NCBI GenBank assembly: GCA_024228935.1
Contig: JAAESX010000280.1
Coordinates: 1-64,000 of the forward strand
Origin: Pseudomonadota bacterium
Lineage (GTDB): Bacteria > Myxococcota_A > UBA796 > CAJQPC01
Length of the DNA stretch: 64,000 bases
Direction of reading: 5' to 3'
Shown: in pieces, positions 1-8,503 of the stretch
How positions within the stretch are numbered: position 1 is the first letter of the stretch
Layout of the letters: each line of letters begins with the position of its first letter
Notes under the pieces: model-generated
What the model was told of the DNA's origin: nothing
The model's input: the letters and a program-made list of their open reading frames with translations, nothing else
Database searches by the model: none
Program-made: the position numbers and the translations under genes

Positions 1-32
1 GCACCTCTAAACCGCCTCGGAGGGCCTCGCCC

Positions 33-905
33 GTGTCCGAATCGTCCGACGTCTGCGTCGTCACCTGCGCGCTCACCGGCGTGCTCACGAACCCCGCGCA
101 GCACCCTGTCCCGGTCACCCCGGCCGAGATGGCCCAGGCCGCCAAGGACGCCTTCGACGCTGGCGCCACGGTGATGCACTGCCACTTCCGGGACCAGCGC
201 CCGGGGCTCGGGCACATGCCGACCTGGGATCCAGACACCGTCGCCGAGATCGCCCAGGCCATCCGCGACGCGTGCCCCGGCGTGCTGCTGAACTTCAGCA
301 CCGGCGTCTTCGGCGACGACATCTCGGGGCCGGTCGCGTGCCTCGAGCGCTGCAAGCCCGAGGTGGCCGCGCTGAACGCGGGCTCGCTCAACTACCTCAA
401 GGCGCGCCGGTCCGGCACGTGGGCCTGGCCGCCGATGCTGTTCGACAACCCGGTGCCCAAGGTCCAGCGCTTCCTCGACGCGATGAACACCCTCGGCATC
501 ACCCCCGAGTGCGAGTGCTTCGACACCGGCATCGTCCGCAGCATCAAGATGTTCCAGCAGGTGGGCATGCTCGGGGCCCATCCCCACGTCTCGCTCGTGA
601 TGGGGGTCGCGAGCGGGATGCCGGCGAAGTCGGCCTGGCTGCCGCTCCTCGTCGACGAGCTTCCCGATGACGCCGCCTGGCAGACCATCCTCATCGGCCG
701 CCAGGAGGTGTGGGACGTCCATCGCACCAGCGCCGAGCTCGGCGGGCACCTTCGGACTGGCGTCGAGGACACCTTCTACCTGCCCTCGGGCGAGAAGACG
801 TCGGGCAACGGACCGCTCGTCGAGGCTCTCGTCCAGATTGCCCGCGATGCCGGTCGTACGGTGGCCTCGCCCGAGCAGGCGCGCGCCATCCTGGACGTGG
901 CATGA
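33..905 (+). CDS. Beta-keto acid cleavage enzyme (BKACE/DUF849 family)
   Basis: 290 aa, the usual length for BKACE enzymes, which condense a beta-keto acid with acetyl-CoA to give acetoacetate and a new acyl-CoA. The sequence shows the TIM-barrel start CALTGVLTNP, the zinc-binding HCH (motif VMHCHFRD, about residue 48), and the late motif GVEDTFYLPSGE that carries the third zinc ligand in this family. The start is GTG, preceded at 8 nt by GGAGGG (19-24). The stop overlaps the next gene (ATGA). Coupling to a biotin-dependent acyl-CoA carboxylase suggests catabolism of a branched or unusual acid; the substrate cannot be read from the sequence. Confidence 0.88.
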   Translation: MSESSDVCVVTCALTGVLTNPAQHPVPVTPAEMAQAAKDAFDAGATVMHCHFRDQRPGLGHMPTWDPDTVAEIAQAIRDACPGVLLNFSTGVFGDDISGPVACLERCKPEVAALNAGSLNYLKARRSGTWAWPPMLFDNPVPKVQRFLDAMNTLGITPECECFDTGIVRSIKMFQQVGMLGAHPHVSLVMGVASGMPAKSAWLPLLVDELPDDAAWQTILIGRQEVWDVHRTSAELGGHLRTGVEDTFYLPSGEKTSGNGPLVEALVQIARDAGRTVASPEQARAILDVA

Positions 906-2500
906 GGACGCTGCGCACGCGGGTCGACCCCTCGGACCCGACCTATGCGGCCAACCACGCCGCGAACACCGAGGCCGCTTCCGCGCTCTCGGACGAGCTC
1001 GCCACCTCGCGAGAGGGTGGAGGCGAGCGCTACAACGCTCGGCACCTGAAGCGCGGGAAGCTGCTGCCTCGCGAGCGCATCGAGATGTTGCTCGACGACG
1101 ACGGCTGGTTCCTCGAGCTCTCAGCGCTGGCCGGCAAGGGGGTGGACCTCATCAAGTCCGGCGCCGGGATGGTCGGCGGTGTCGGCGTCATCAGCGGGAC
1201 CGAGTGCGTCATCACGGCCAGCGAGGCCACCGTCCAGGGCGGCTCGATCAACGAGATCGCGGTCAAGAAGACCAAGCGCCTGGCGGACATCGCCAGCGAG
1301 AACCGGCTGCCCAGCATCTCGCTCATCGAGTCGGGTGGGGCGGACCTGCCGAACCAGTCGAAGATCTTCGTGCCAGGCGGCGAGGGCTTCCGGGATCTGA
1401 CCCGCAAGAGCCGCGACCGGCTGCCCACCATCAGCCTGGTGTTCGGCAGCTCGACGGCGGGCGGCGCGTACATCCCCGGGATGTCCGACTACACGGTCTT
1501 CGTGAAGGAGGCGGCGCAGGTCTACCTGGCCGGGCCGCCGCTGGTGAAGATGGCCACCGGCGAGGTCGTGGACCACGAGACGCTGGGTGGCGCCGAGATG
1601 CACGCGCGGCAGAGCGGCCTGGCCGACTTCCTGGCCGAGGACGAGCTCGATGCCATCCGGATCGGTCGCGAGCTGGTCGAGAACCTGCAGTGGGACAAGG
1701 AGGGGCCGGGCCCCCGTGGGCCCGGCGACGACCCGCTCTACGACGCCGACGAGCTCCTGGGCATCGTGCCCCCGGACCTGAGGACCGCCTTCGACGTGCG
1801 CGAGGTCATCGCGCGCATCGTGGACGGCTCGCGGTTCCTGGAGTTCAAGCCGCTGTACGGCACCACGCTCGTCACCGGCTTCGCCGATCTGGCGGGCTAC
1901 CGGGTCGGCATCGTCGCGAACAACGGGGTGCTGTTCAGCGAGAGCGCGAACAAGGGCGCCCAGTTCATCCAGCTCTGCAACCAGCGGAACATCCCGCTGG
2001 TGTTCCTGCAGAACATCACGGGCTTCATGGTGGGCTCGCAGGTCGAACAGGCCGGCATCATCCGTAACGGCGCCAAGATGATCAACGCGGTGAGCAACAG
2101 CACCGTGCCCGCACTGACGGTGATGATCGGGAACAGCTACGGCGCCGGAAACTACGCGATGTGCGGTCGCGCCTACGGCCCGCGGTTCCTGTTCACCTGG
2201 CCGACCCACCGCATCGCGGTCATGGGCGGCGAGCAGCTGGCCGGGGTCCTCGCCATCCTGAAGCGGCAGGGCGCCGCGCGGAAGGGGGTCGAGGTCGACG
2301 AGGCCCAGCTCGCCTTCATGCAGAAGATGATCCACCAGCAGATCGACAAGGAGTCGTCTCCCTACTTCGCCACCGCGCGGCTGTGGGACGACGGCATCAT
2401 CGACCCCCGGGACACGCGGACGGTGCTCGCCATCGCGTTGTCCGCGTGCCACTCGGCGCCCGTCCAGGGCACGTCGACGTGGGGAGTGTTCCGACATTGA
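902..2500 (+). CDS. Acyl-CoA carboxylase, carboxyltransferase (beta) subunit
   Basis: 532 aa from the ATG overlapping the preceding stop (ATGA). It belongs to the MCC-beta/PCC-beta family, which moves the carboxyl group from biotin to an acyl-CoA. Both crotonase-like halves are visible: the N half with SSTAGGAYIPGMSD and GPPLVKMATGE (about residues 180-225), and the C half with GNSYGAGNYAMCGRAYGPR (about 405-430). GGEQLAG near the end is typical of methylcrotonyl- and geranyl-CoA carboxylase beta subunits. A longer in-frame reading begins inside the upstream gene, but the 4-nt overlap marks the likely start. It works with the next gene product; substrate specificity is unresolved. Confidence 0.93.
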   Translation: MRTLRTRVDPSDPTYAANHAANTEAASALSDELATSREGGGERYNARHLKRGKLLPRERIEMLLDDDGWFLELSALAGKGVDLIKSGAGMVGGVGVISGTECVITASEATVQGGSINEIAVKKTKRLADIASENRLPSISLIESGGADLPNQSKIFVPGGEGFRDLTRKSRDRLPTISLVFGSSTAGGAYIPGMSDYTVFVKEAAQVYLAGPPLVKMATGEVVDHETLGGAEMHARQSGLADFLAEDELDAIRIGRELVENLQWDKEGPGPRGPGDDPLYDADELLGIVPPDLRTAFDVREVIARIVDGSRFLEFKPLYGTTLVTGFADLAGYRVGIVANNGVLFSESANKGAQFIQLCNQRNIPLVFLQNITGFMVGSQVEQAGIIRNGAKMINAVSNSTVPALTVMIGNSYGAGNYAMCGRAYGPRFLFTWPTHRIAVMGGEQLAGVLAILKRQGAARKGVEVDEAQLAFMQKMIHQQIDKESSPYFATARLWDDGIIDPRDTRTVLAIALSACHSAPVQGTSTWGVFRH

Positions 2501-4359
2501 AGGTCCTCATCGCAAACCGCGGCGAGATCGCCGCTCGCATCGCCCGAACCTGTCGTGAGCTGGGGACTCCCTGCGTCGCGGTCTACTCGGATCCCGACCG
2601 GGGGGAGCCGCACACCCGCGCGGCCAACGTCGCGGTCTCGATCGGCGGGGCGACCCCGGCCGAGAGCTACCTGGACGCCGACAAGCTCATCGACGCGGCT
2701 CGGCGCACCGGCTGCACCCATGTCCACCCGGGCTTCGGGTTCCTGTCCGAGAACGCAGACTTCGCCGAGGCCGTCCTGGGCGCTGGCCTGACCTGGGTCG
2801 GACCCTCGCCGGACGCCATTCGGGCCATGGGCTCCAAGACCGAGGCCCGCGCCCGCATGATCGCGGCAGGCGTACCCGTCGTGCCCGGTGGTGACGACCC
2901 GGACACCGTCGGCTACCCGCTGCTGATCAAGGCGTCGGCTGGCGGTGGGGGTCGAGGAATGCGTCTCGTCCGCTCGCCCCAGGAGTTCGACGAGGCCCTG
3001 GCGTCCGCACGCAGCGAGGCGGGCAGCGCGTTCGGCGACGACACCGTCTTTCTGGAGCGCTTCATCGAGAACGGGCGTCACATCGAGGTCCAGGTCGTCG
3101 GGGACGCGCACGGAAAGGTCATCGCGCTGCACGAGCGCGAGTGCTCGATCCAGCGTCGCCACCAGAAGGTCGTCGAAGAGGCACCCTCCTGGATCGTGAC
3201 CCCCGAGCTGCGCAAGCGGTTGTGCGATGCCGCGGTCAGCGCCGCCGAAGCGGTGGACTACGTCGGCGCCGGGACCGTCGAGTTCCTGGTGTCCGGCGAG
3301 GACATCTTCTTCCTGGAGATGAACACCCGGCTGCAGGTCGAGCACGGCGTGACCGAGGCCATCACGGGGATGGATCTGGTCGCCAAGCAGCTCGACATCA
3401 GCAACGGCGGCCACGCGGGCCCCGTCTGGTCCATCACGGGTCACGCCATCGAGGTCCGGATCTACGCCGAGGATCCGGCGTCGGACTACCTGCCTCAGAG
3501 TGGGCCCGTCCTGGACTGGCACCTGCCCGAGCTCGCGGGCGTCCGCGTCGACAGCGGCGTCGAGACCGGCTCGGTCGTCGGGGTGAACTACGACCCGATG
3601 CTCGCCAAGATCATCACGCACGGCTCGACCCGCCGCGTGGCCAGGCGGCTGATGCGGTCGGCGCTTCGGCAGCTCAGCGTGCTCGGGCTGAAGACCAACC
3701 GCGCGCAGCTCGCAGCGATCATCGCCCACGAGGACTTCGTCGAGGCCGACCTGCACACGGGCTGGCTCGAGGCGCAGTTCCTCGCCGTCCCGGTGGTCTC
3801 GGGCGAGGTCCTGGCTGTCGCGCATCGGCTGGCCACGACCCCGCGCCGGCTGCCGCAGGTCCCGCTGGGCTGGAGGAACAGTCGCTTCCGGCCTGGCGCC
3901 ATCGTGCTGGACGGGCGCCCGGTCTCCTGGCTCGACCGCGGAGCCCACTACGAGATCGACGGCCGCAAGGTCTGCGACGTCACCGTCGACGGACCAGCGA
4001 TCTCCTGTGAGATCGACGGTGTGCTCACGCATGGCCGTGTGGTCCGCAACGGGGCTGAGATCTGGGTTCGGACCGCCGAGGGCGAGGTCTGCCTCGTCGA
4101 GGACGAGCGGTTCCCGGACCCCGCGGACCAGGTGCCAGAGGGGGCGCTGGTGGCGCCGATGGCGTCGACCGTCCTGCGCGTCGAGGTCGAGGTCGGGCAG
4201 ACCGTCCAGGCGGGCGAGCTCCTGTTGGTCCTCGAGGCCATGAAGATGGAGCAGGCGATCCGCGCTCCGGCGGCCGGGGTGGTCACCGCCCTGCCCGTGT
4301 CGATCGGGCAGGTCGTCGAGGGTGGGGCGGTCCTCGCCGCGGTGGAGAGCGAGGCGTAA
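2497..4359 (+). CDS. Acyl-CoA carboxylase, biotin carboxylase/biotin carrier (alpha) subunit
   Basis: 620 aa. Order: biotin carboxylase N domain (KVLIANRGEIAARI at the start), ATP-grasp with the glycine loop SAGGGGRGMRL (about residues 149-160), biotin carboxylase C domain, and a C-terminal biotinyl domain with EAMKM; the biotinylated Lys is residue 583. The start is read as TTG at 2497, inside a TTGA overlap with the preceding stop and 10 nt after GGGGAG (2481-2486); GTG at 2479 is the alternative. It charges biotin with bicarbonate and ATP and hands it to the beta subunit encoded just upstream. Confidence 0.93.
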   Translation: MKVLIANRGEIAARIARTCRELGTPCVAVYSDPDRGEPHTRAANVAVSIGGATPAESYLDADKLIDAARRTGCTHVHPGFGFLSENADFAEAVLGAGLTWVGPSPDAIRAMGSKTEARARMIAAGVPVVPGGDDPDTVGYPLLIKASAGGGGRGMRLVRSPQEFDEALASARSEAGSAFGDDTVFLERFIENGRHIEVQVVGDAHGKVIALHERECSIQRRHQKVVEEAPSWIVTPELRKRLCDAAVSAAEAVDYVGAGTVEFLVSGEDIFFLEMNTRLQVEHGVTEAITGMDLVAKQLDISNGGHAGPVWSITGHAIEVRIYAEDPASDYLPQSGPVLDWHLPELAGVRVDSGVETGSVVGVNYDPMLAKIITHGSTRRVARRLMRSALRQLSVLGLKTNRAQLAAIIAHEDFVEADLHTGWLEAQFLAVPVVSGEVLAVAHRLATTPRRLPQVPLGWRNSRFRPGAIVLDGRPVSWLDRGAHYEIDGRKVCDVTVDGPAISCEIDGVLTHGRVVRNGAEIWVRTAEGEVCLVEDERFPDPADQVPEGALVAPMASTVLRVEVEVGQTVQAGELLLVLEAMKMEQAIRAPAAGVVTALPVSIGQVVEGGAVLAAVESEA

Positions 4360-4382
4360 CCATCGCCCTGGCCCGGCTTGTC

Positions 4383-4388
4383 TATACT
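4383..4388 (+). promoter_or_regulatory. Candidate -10 element of a leaderless promoter
   Basis: TATACT stands exactly 6 nt before the GTG start of the next gene, with TG at 4379-4380. No Shine-Dalgarno sequence lies between. The same TGnCTATACTCC string recurs at 32728-32739. No clear -35 box is seen. Confidence 0.45.
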
Positions 4389-4394
4389 CCGGGC

Positions 4395-6014
4395 GTGGTC
4401 CTCCTCATCGGTCTCGCGCACGCCTCCACGATCTGGACCGTCACGGGCTACCGCGACGATGCCTGGAGAGAAGGAGCCGTCCCGGGAGATGTGGTCGAGT
4501 TCCACTGGGCCTCCGACTTCGGCACGGACTGGATCGGCACTGGCATCCTCGTCGAGACCGAAGGGCTGACCTTCCGCGGGGCGACGCCCGAGACCGAGAT
4601 GCCGCCGCTGTGGTTTGACGGCGTCGACGGGACGGTCGGTCCTGGGCGGCTGACGATGTCCTCGCTGTCGTTCGGGACGACCTCGACGCCCCACTACGTC
4701 GCACTTCGGGCCGACGACGCCAGCATCGTCGTCGACACGGTCTCGTTCGAAGGCGTCGAGCACCACGCCGCGGCGCCCGCCAACCCGACCCATCCGGTCT
4801 GGCTGATCGACGCCGATGTCGAGTTCCGCAGCACCACGTTCTCGGACTGCTCGTCCGACGACCCCGACTACCCCTACATCGTCGCGTCGGAGAACACGTC
4901 GGGCGCCGTGACGCTCACGTTCACCGACGTGATCTTCAGCGGGAGCGGCAGCACGGGGGGCGTGGCCGTGATCTCCACGGCTGGGTCGGCGGACGTCGAC
5001 GTCACCGGCAGCGTGTTCCGTGACCTCTATGCGGAGAACGGCGGCGCCATCCGCCTGGACTCCGGCGACGCACGACTCCACGTCGAGGGCTCGGACTTCG
5101 AGTTCAACCGGGCGGGCTCCGCGGGTGGCTCCATCTACGTCCAGAACGGCGCGGACACCACGCTGGCCGATGTCAGCTGCACCAGCGGCTGGTCCTACAC
5201 CGGGGGCTGCCTCTACCAGCTCGGCGGGACGCTCGACGTCGAGCGGCTGGTCGCGGCGGAGAACACCAGCACGGCGGGGGGCGCGGTCATCGCCGCACAT
5301 GGTGTCGACACCGTCGTCCGTCGCAGCCAGGTCTGCCGGAGCTCCTCGGGCGTCGGGGGGGACCTGTTCGCTGTCGATGGCGCCTTGTCGCTCCAAAACT
5401 CGGTCTTCCAGGGAGGCTCGAGCTCCTCGGCGGTGTCGTCCCAGGCCGGCAACGGGGCCGTCATCGAGAACGTCACGTTCAGCGGCAACATATACGGGGC
5501 CGTCGAGGTCGACGCCGCCGACCCCCTGCGCATGTTCAACACGCTCGTCGAAGGCTCGGACGTGGGCCTGGCCGTTCACGAGACCTCGCTCGATGAGCTC
5601 GACTACAACCTGTGGTTCGACGTCGCGCTGCCGGTGGACGGGGCCGACCCCGGGTCGCACGCCGTGTTCGAGGAGCCGCTGTACGAGGCCTTCGACCCGA
5701 ACGACTGCTCCACGCTGCCCATCCCCAGGGACTACTCGCCGGTCATCGACGCGGGGGACCCGTCACTCGAGGACGTGTGGGGTGGGCGCAGCGACATCGG
5801 CATGTACGGCGGGTCCGGGAGCGAGGACATCGGCGGCCGGATGCCACAGGAGAGGACGGGGGACTCCGGTCGTGACTCCGGCGACTCGGACGTCGACACC
5901 GGCGTCGAGCCCGATCGCGGAACCCCGGGCGCCATTTGGGTCACCGGAGGCTGCCACGGCGTCTCGGGCGCCGCGTTCATCCTGCTGGGGTTGCTGCTGC
6001 GTCGCCGCCGCTGA
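4395..6014 (+). CDS. Secreted right-handed beta-helix protein with MYXO-CTERM-like tail
   Basis: 539 aa. A very short signal (MVLLIGLAHA) is followed by about 400 residues of polymorphic beta-helix repeats with patterns such as GGAIRLDSGDA, GGSIYVQNGA and GGAVIAAHG, then a typical closing segment (YSPVIDAGDPS, DIGMYGGSG), an Asp/Ser/Gly-rich linker (GDSGRDSGDSDVDTG), and a tail with GGC, one hydrophobic segment and RRRR. The tail resembles the MYXO-CTERM sorting signal, so surface anchoring or processing is expected. The GTG start has no ribosome site but follows TATACT at leaderless spacing. Function unknown; adhesin- or pectate-lyase-like fold inferred. Convergent with the next gene, 3 nt away. 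Confidence 0.75.
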   Translation: MVLLIGLAHASTIWTVTGYRDDAWREGAVPGDVVEFHWASDFGTDWIGTGILVETEGLTFRGATPETEMPPLWFDGVDGTVGPGRLTMSSLSFGTTSTPHYVALRADDASIVVDTVSFEGVEHHAAAPANPTHPVWLIDADVEFRSTTFSDCSSDDPDYPYIVASENTSGAVTLTFTDVIFSGSGSTGGVAVISTAGSADVDVTGSVFRDLYAENGGAIRLDSGDARLHVEGSDFEFNRAGSAGGSIYVQNGADTTLADVSCTSGWSYTGGCLYQLGGTLDVERLVAAENTSTAGGAVIAAHGVDTVVRRSQVCRSSSGVGGDLFAVDGALSLQNSVFQGGSSSSAVSSQAGNGAVIENVTFSGNIYGAVEVDAADPLRMFNTLVEGSDVGLAVHETSLDELDYNLWFDVALPVDGADPGSHAVFEEPLYEAFDPNDCSTLPIPRDYSPVIDAGDPSLEDVWGGRSDIGMYGGSGSEDIGGRMPQERTGDSGRDSGDSDVDTGVEPDRGTPGAIWVTGGCHGVSGAAFILLGLLLRRRR

Positions 6015-6017
6015 GGC

Positions 6018-6932
6018 CTACTGCCCGAACGGCGTGTCCTCGACCCACTCGGGTCCTTGGGGCGCGCCTCCGATGAGGAGCTCCCCGTCGGTGCCGTTGT
6101 CCGAGCTGTCCCCCAGCACGGCTCCTGCGGCCTCGTCGAAGTGGTACAGGCCGGCGGTCTGGCCGTCCTCGACGAAGGGCAGCCGGGGCGGGGTGAACGG
6201 CGCGTCGTAGCGCAGCATCGTGCTGATGCGCAGCTCGTCCATCTGGCCGGCGAACGACGGGTTGTCGCGTCCCAGGTCGTGCTTCTCCGCCGAGAGCACC
6301 AGGTAGGGGTCGTTGACGCAGGGGGCGTCTCCGGCCTCGCCGCACGTCGCCGCGGGGGGCTCGCCGTCCGGGTAGCTCACGTCGCCGGTCGGGCCGTAGA
6401 ACACGCCCTCGATCTCGCCGTCGACGAACAACCAGATCTTCCCGGTGTCTGCGCTCCGCTGGGCGGCGATGTGGTGCCAGGCGCCGTCGAGCAGGCTGGA
6501 CCCACCGCACACGAGCGCGTCCTGCGGACCGACGTTCACGCCGAAGCCGACCTTGCCGGCGCCAAAGGACAGGCCGAAGCCGTCGCTGTCCTTCCGACCG
6601 GCGTCGAAGACGACGTTGCCGCGGTTCCAGTGGCCGGAGCCGCAGCTCAGGGCCGGAGCGCGGTTGTCCGCCTCGGCGCCCTTGAAGAAGAACTCGACCG
6701 TGAAGTCGCCGGCGCCCACGTCGAGCATGGGCGTCCCGGTGTCGCGGTCGATGCGCACCCGGTCGACGTTGTCCCGGCCCGAGCCGTGGAAGAGCAGGCT
6801 GGAGGCCGGCCCCTCGTACGGCGCCGAGTCGCCGACGTGGCCGCTGTCGGCGGTCGAGTCCCCGGAGGAGTCGTCGTCGTCGCCGCTGGGGCGGGTGGAC
6901 TTGCAGGCGGCGAGCGCGAGAAACAGCAGCAT
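6018..6932 (-). CDS. LamG/concanavalin-like domain lipoprotein
   Basis: 304 aa. The first ten residues (MLLFLALAAC) form a minimal lipoprotein signal with the Cys at position 10 and no positive charge before it. An acidic linker (GDDDDSSGDSTADSG) follows, then a LamG/concanavalin A-like lectin domain with FTVEFFFKG, GAWHHIAAQRS, LFVDGEIEG and GQMDELRIS, and a final YHFDEAAGAVLGDSS typical of LamG-3 proteins. Probable surface carbohydrate- or protein-binding lipoprotein. It lies 7 nt after the upstream deacetylase gene; the TATAGA hexamer (6944-6939) overlaps that gene's TAG stop and sits 6 nt before this ATG. Operon transcription is an equally good explanation. Confidence 0.75.
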   Translation of the reverse strand: MLLFLALAACKSTRPSGDDDDSSGDSTADSGHVGDSAPYEGPASSLLFHGSGRDNVDRVRIDRDTGTPMLDVGAGDFTVEFFFKGAEADNRAPALSCGSGHWNRGNVVFDAGRKDSDGFGLSFGAGKVGFGVNVGPQDALVCGGSSLLDGAWHHIAAQRSADTGKIWLFVDGEIEGVFYGPTGDVSYPDGEPPAATCGEAGDAPCVNDPYLVLSAEKHDLGRDNPSFAGQMDELRISTMLRYDAPFTPPRLPFVEDGQTAGLYHFDEAAGAVLGDSSDNGTDGELLIGGAPQGPEWVEDTPFGQ

Positions 6933-6939
6933 GTCCCGT

Positions 6940-8478
6940 CTATACCTCGCTCAGCAGGGCTCGGACGACGTCCGGATGATCCCCGAGGCGTCCGTCCACG
7001 GTGTGGAGGGTTCCGCCGGTCGCGCGGACCAGGATCCGGGCGTGGGTGTCGCAGCGGCCGTGCATGTGATCGAGCCGGCCCTGGAGTCGGTGGTACGGGC
7101 AGGCCAGGCTCTCGATGCGGCGCCAGGGCTCCCAGGCGTCCACGGTCCGGTCCGTCAGTCGTGAGCGGTGGCCGAGCTCGTCCGGCTCGTCCGAGCGCGG
7201 CGTGATCGACAGTCGGTCAGCCGGTCCCTCGGAGTCGATCAGGAAGGCGGGCTCGATGCGATTGAGGGCCCGCAGTGCCGGGATGAGGCCCGCGCTCCAG
7301 GTCAGGATCCCGACGGGCACGCCCTCGGTCTGGGCGCGCTCGAACACCTGGACCAGCTCGTCGGCATGGTGCGGCTCTCCGGGGTGCAGCGCGCCGCCGC
7401 GGTCCCAGAAGTAGAACGCCACGTCGGGCAGGTCGTCGGGCCAGAGCCCCCAGGGCTTCAGGAGCTCTCGGGTCCCGCCCTTGCGCCCGGCGTGGCTGAC
7501 CACGACCGCGAGTCGGGGGCGCAGGGGGCCATGGCGGTCGATCCGCAGCGGCCCACGGCGTCCCATCGGCCGTTCTTGGGTCGCGGCACGGTGTGGCATC
7601 CGGTCCTCGAGCCACGACGGCAGGTCGTAGCGCAGATCCCGGCGGTCCAGCCGGGACGCGGCGCGCTGTCGGGGCGACTCGGGGGCCGCCTTGGCTGCGA
7701 GTTCCCGCGGCAGGACGATCTGGACGTCGCTGAGCCCCGCGACGAAGTCGTGCCACGCGGTCAGGCTGCGCTCGTCGGGAGCCAGCGTGTAGGGACCGGC
7801 CGTGTGCTGGTGCTCGTGGAAGGGGTAGCCGAAGTAGTCGAGCGGGCTCGTCGTGGGCAGCTCCTGCCAGGCCGCCAGCTGCTCGCCCAGCAGCGCGAAG
7901 TGCTCGTCGCGGAGCCCGAACGTCTGCTCGACCCCGGTCGGCGTCTGGCGCAACAGGCCCCACGCGAACGGGTTCACCGAGACGTCCACGAACACGAACG
8001 GTCCGTTGCCGGGACCGGACAGGTCGCGGGCGGGCCGCCAGGGCACCCGACCGGCGTACGGGAAGCTGCCGAACTGGAGCTGGTCGCTGATGTAGCTGAA
8101 CCCCAGGCCCTCGCAGGCGCGGGTGATGCGAGCCGCTCGCGACCGACTGCAGCGGATCAGTCCGGGCACCACCGCGCGCAGGTCGCGGACCCCGGCGGCG
8201 ACCAGAGCGTCCCGCGTGGTGCGGATGTGCCGGCGGTGGGCGTGGGCGCCGATCTCGTGACCCCTCTCCTCCCAGCGGACCAGCGCGTTGTCGGGGCCCT
8301 CGAACGTCAGGGCGGCGCGGGCGAAGTGGTGCCGGACGCGCAGCGCCATCCGTTGGCCGAGCGACTCCGGGACCGCGAGGATCGCCTCGATCAGATCGCG
8401 GGCCTGCTCGTATGTCCGCCGATCCTGGCGGACCTCCAGCACATCGTCGTCGACGTGGAGCTCGTGGAAGAGGAACAT
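6940..8478 (-). CDS. Two-domain polysaccharide deacetylase-like / alpha-beta hydrolase-like protein
   Basis: 512 aa from the ATG preceded by GGGAGGGGG. Residues 1-250 look like a NodB/polysaccharide-deacetylase barrel: GHEIGAHAHRRH carries the usual histidine cluster and DYFGYPFHEHQH lies near its end. After a basic linker, residues about 300-512 look like an alpha/beta hydrolase: LAVVVSHAGRKGG near the first strand, GILTWSAGLIPAL at the nucleophile elbow position (SAG, not the classic GxSxG) and a late HTVDGRLGDHP with a possible catalytic His. No signal peptide, so cytoplasmic. A role in cell-surface polysaccharide processing is inferred; the exact reaction is unknown. Divergent from the thioredoxin-like lipoprotein, with 25 bp between starts. 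Confidence 0.6.
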   Translation of the reverse strand: MFLFHELHVDDDVLEVRQDRRTYEQARDLIEAILAVPESLGQRMALRVRHHFARAALTFEGPDNALVRWEERGHEIGAHAHRRHIRTTRDALVAAGVRDLRAVVPGLIRCSRSRAARITRACEGLGFSYISDQLQFGSFPYAGRVPWRPARDLSGPGNGPFVFVDVSVNPFAWGLLRQTPTGVEQTFGLRDEHFALLGEQLAAWQELPTTSPLDYFGYPFHEHQHTAGPYTLAPDERSLTAWHDFVAGLSDVQIVLPRELAAKAAPESPRQRAASRLDRRDLRYDLPSWLEDRMPHRAATQERPMGRRGPLRIDRHGPLRPRLAVVVSHAGRKGGTRELLKPWGLWPDDLPDVAFYFWDRGGALHPGEPHHADELVQVFERAQTEGVPVGILTWSAGLIPALRALNRIEPAFLIDSEGPADRLSITPRSDEPDELGHRSRLTDRTVDAWEPWRRIESLACPYHRLQGRLDHMHGRCDTHARILVRATGGTLHTVDGRLGDHPDVVRALLSEV

Positions 8479-8490
8479 CCCCCTCCCGGC

Positions 8491-8496
8491 TATCCT
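8491..8496 (+). promoter_or_regulatory. Candidate -10 element (TATCCT)
   Basis: TATCCT in the context GGCTATCCTCC lies 7 nt before the ATG at 8504, within the 25-bp divergent gap. There is no ribosome binding site, which suits a leaderless transcript. The -35 region would fall inside the divergent gene. Confidence 0.4.
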
Positions 8497-8503
8497 CCTC
8501 GGC

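Noticed and set aside
1..32. A gene end (TAA at 8-10) upstream of the BKACE gene.
   Set aside because: Only three codons are visible; too little to support a feature.
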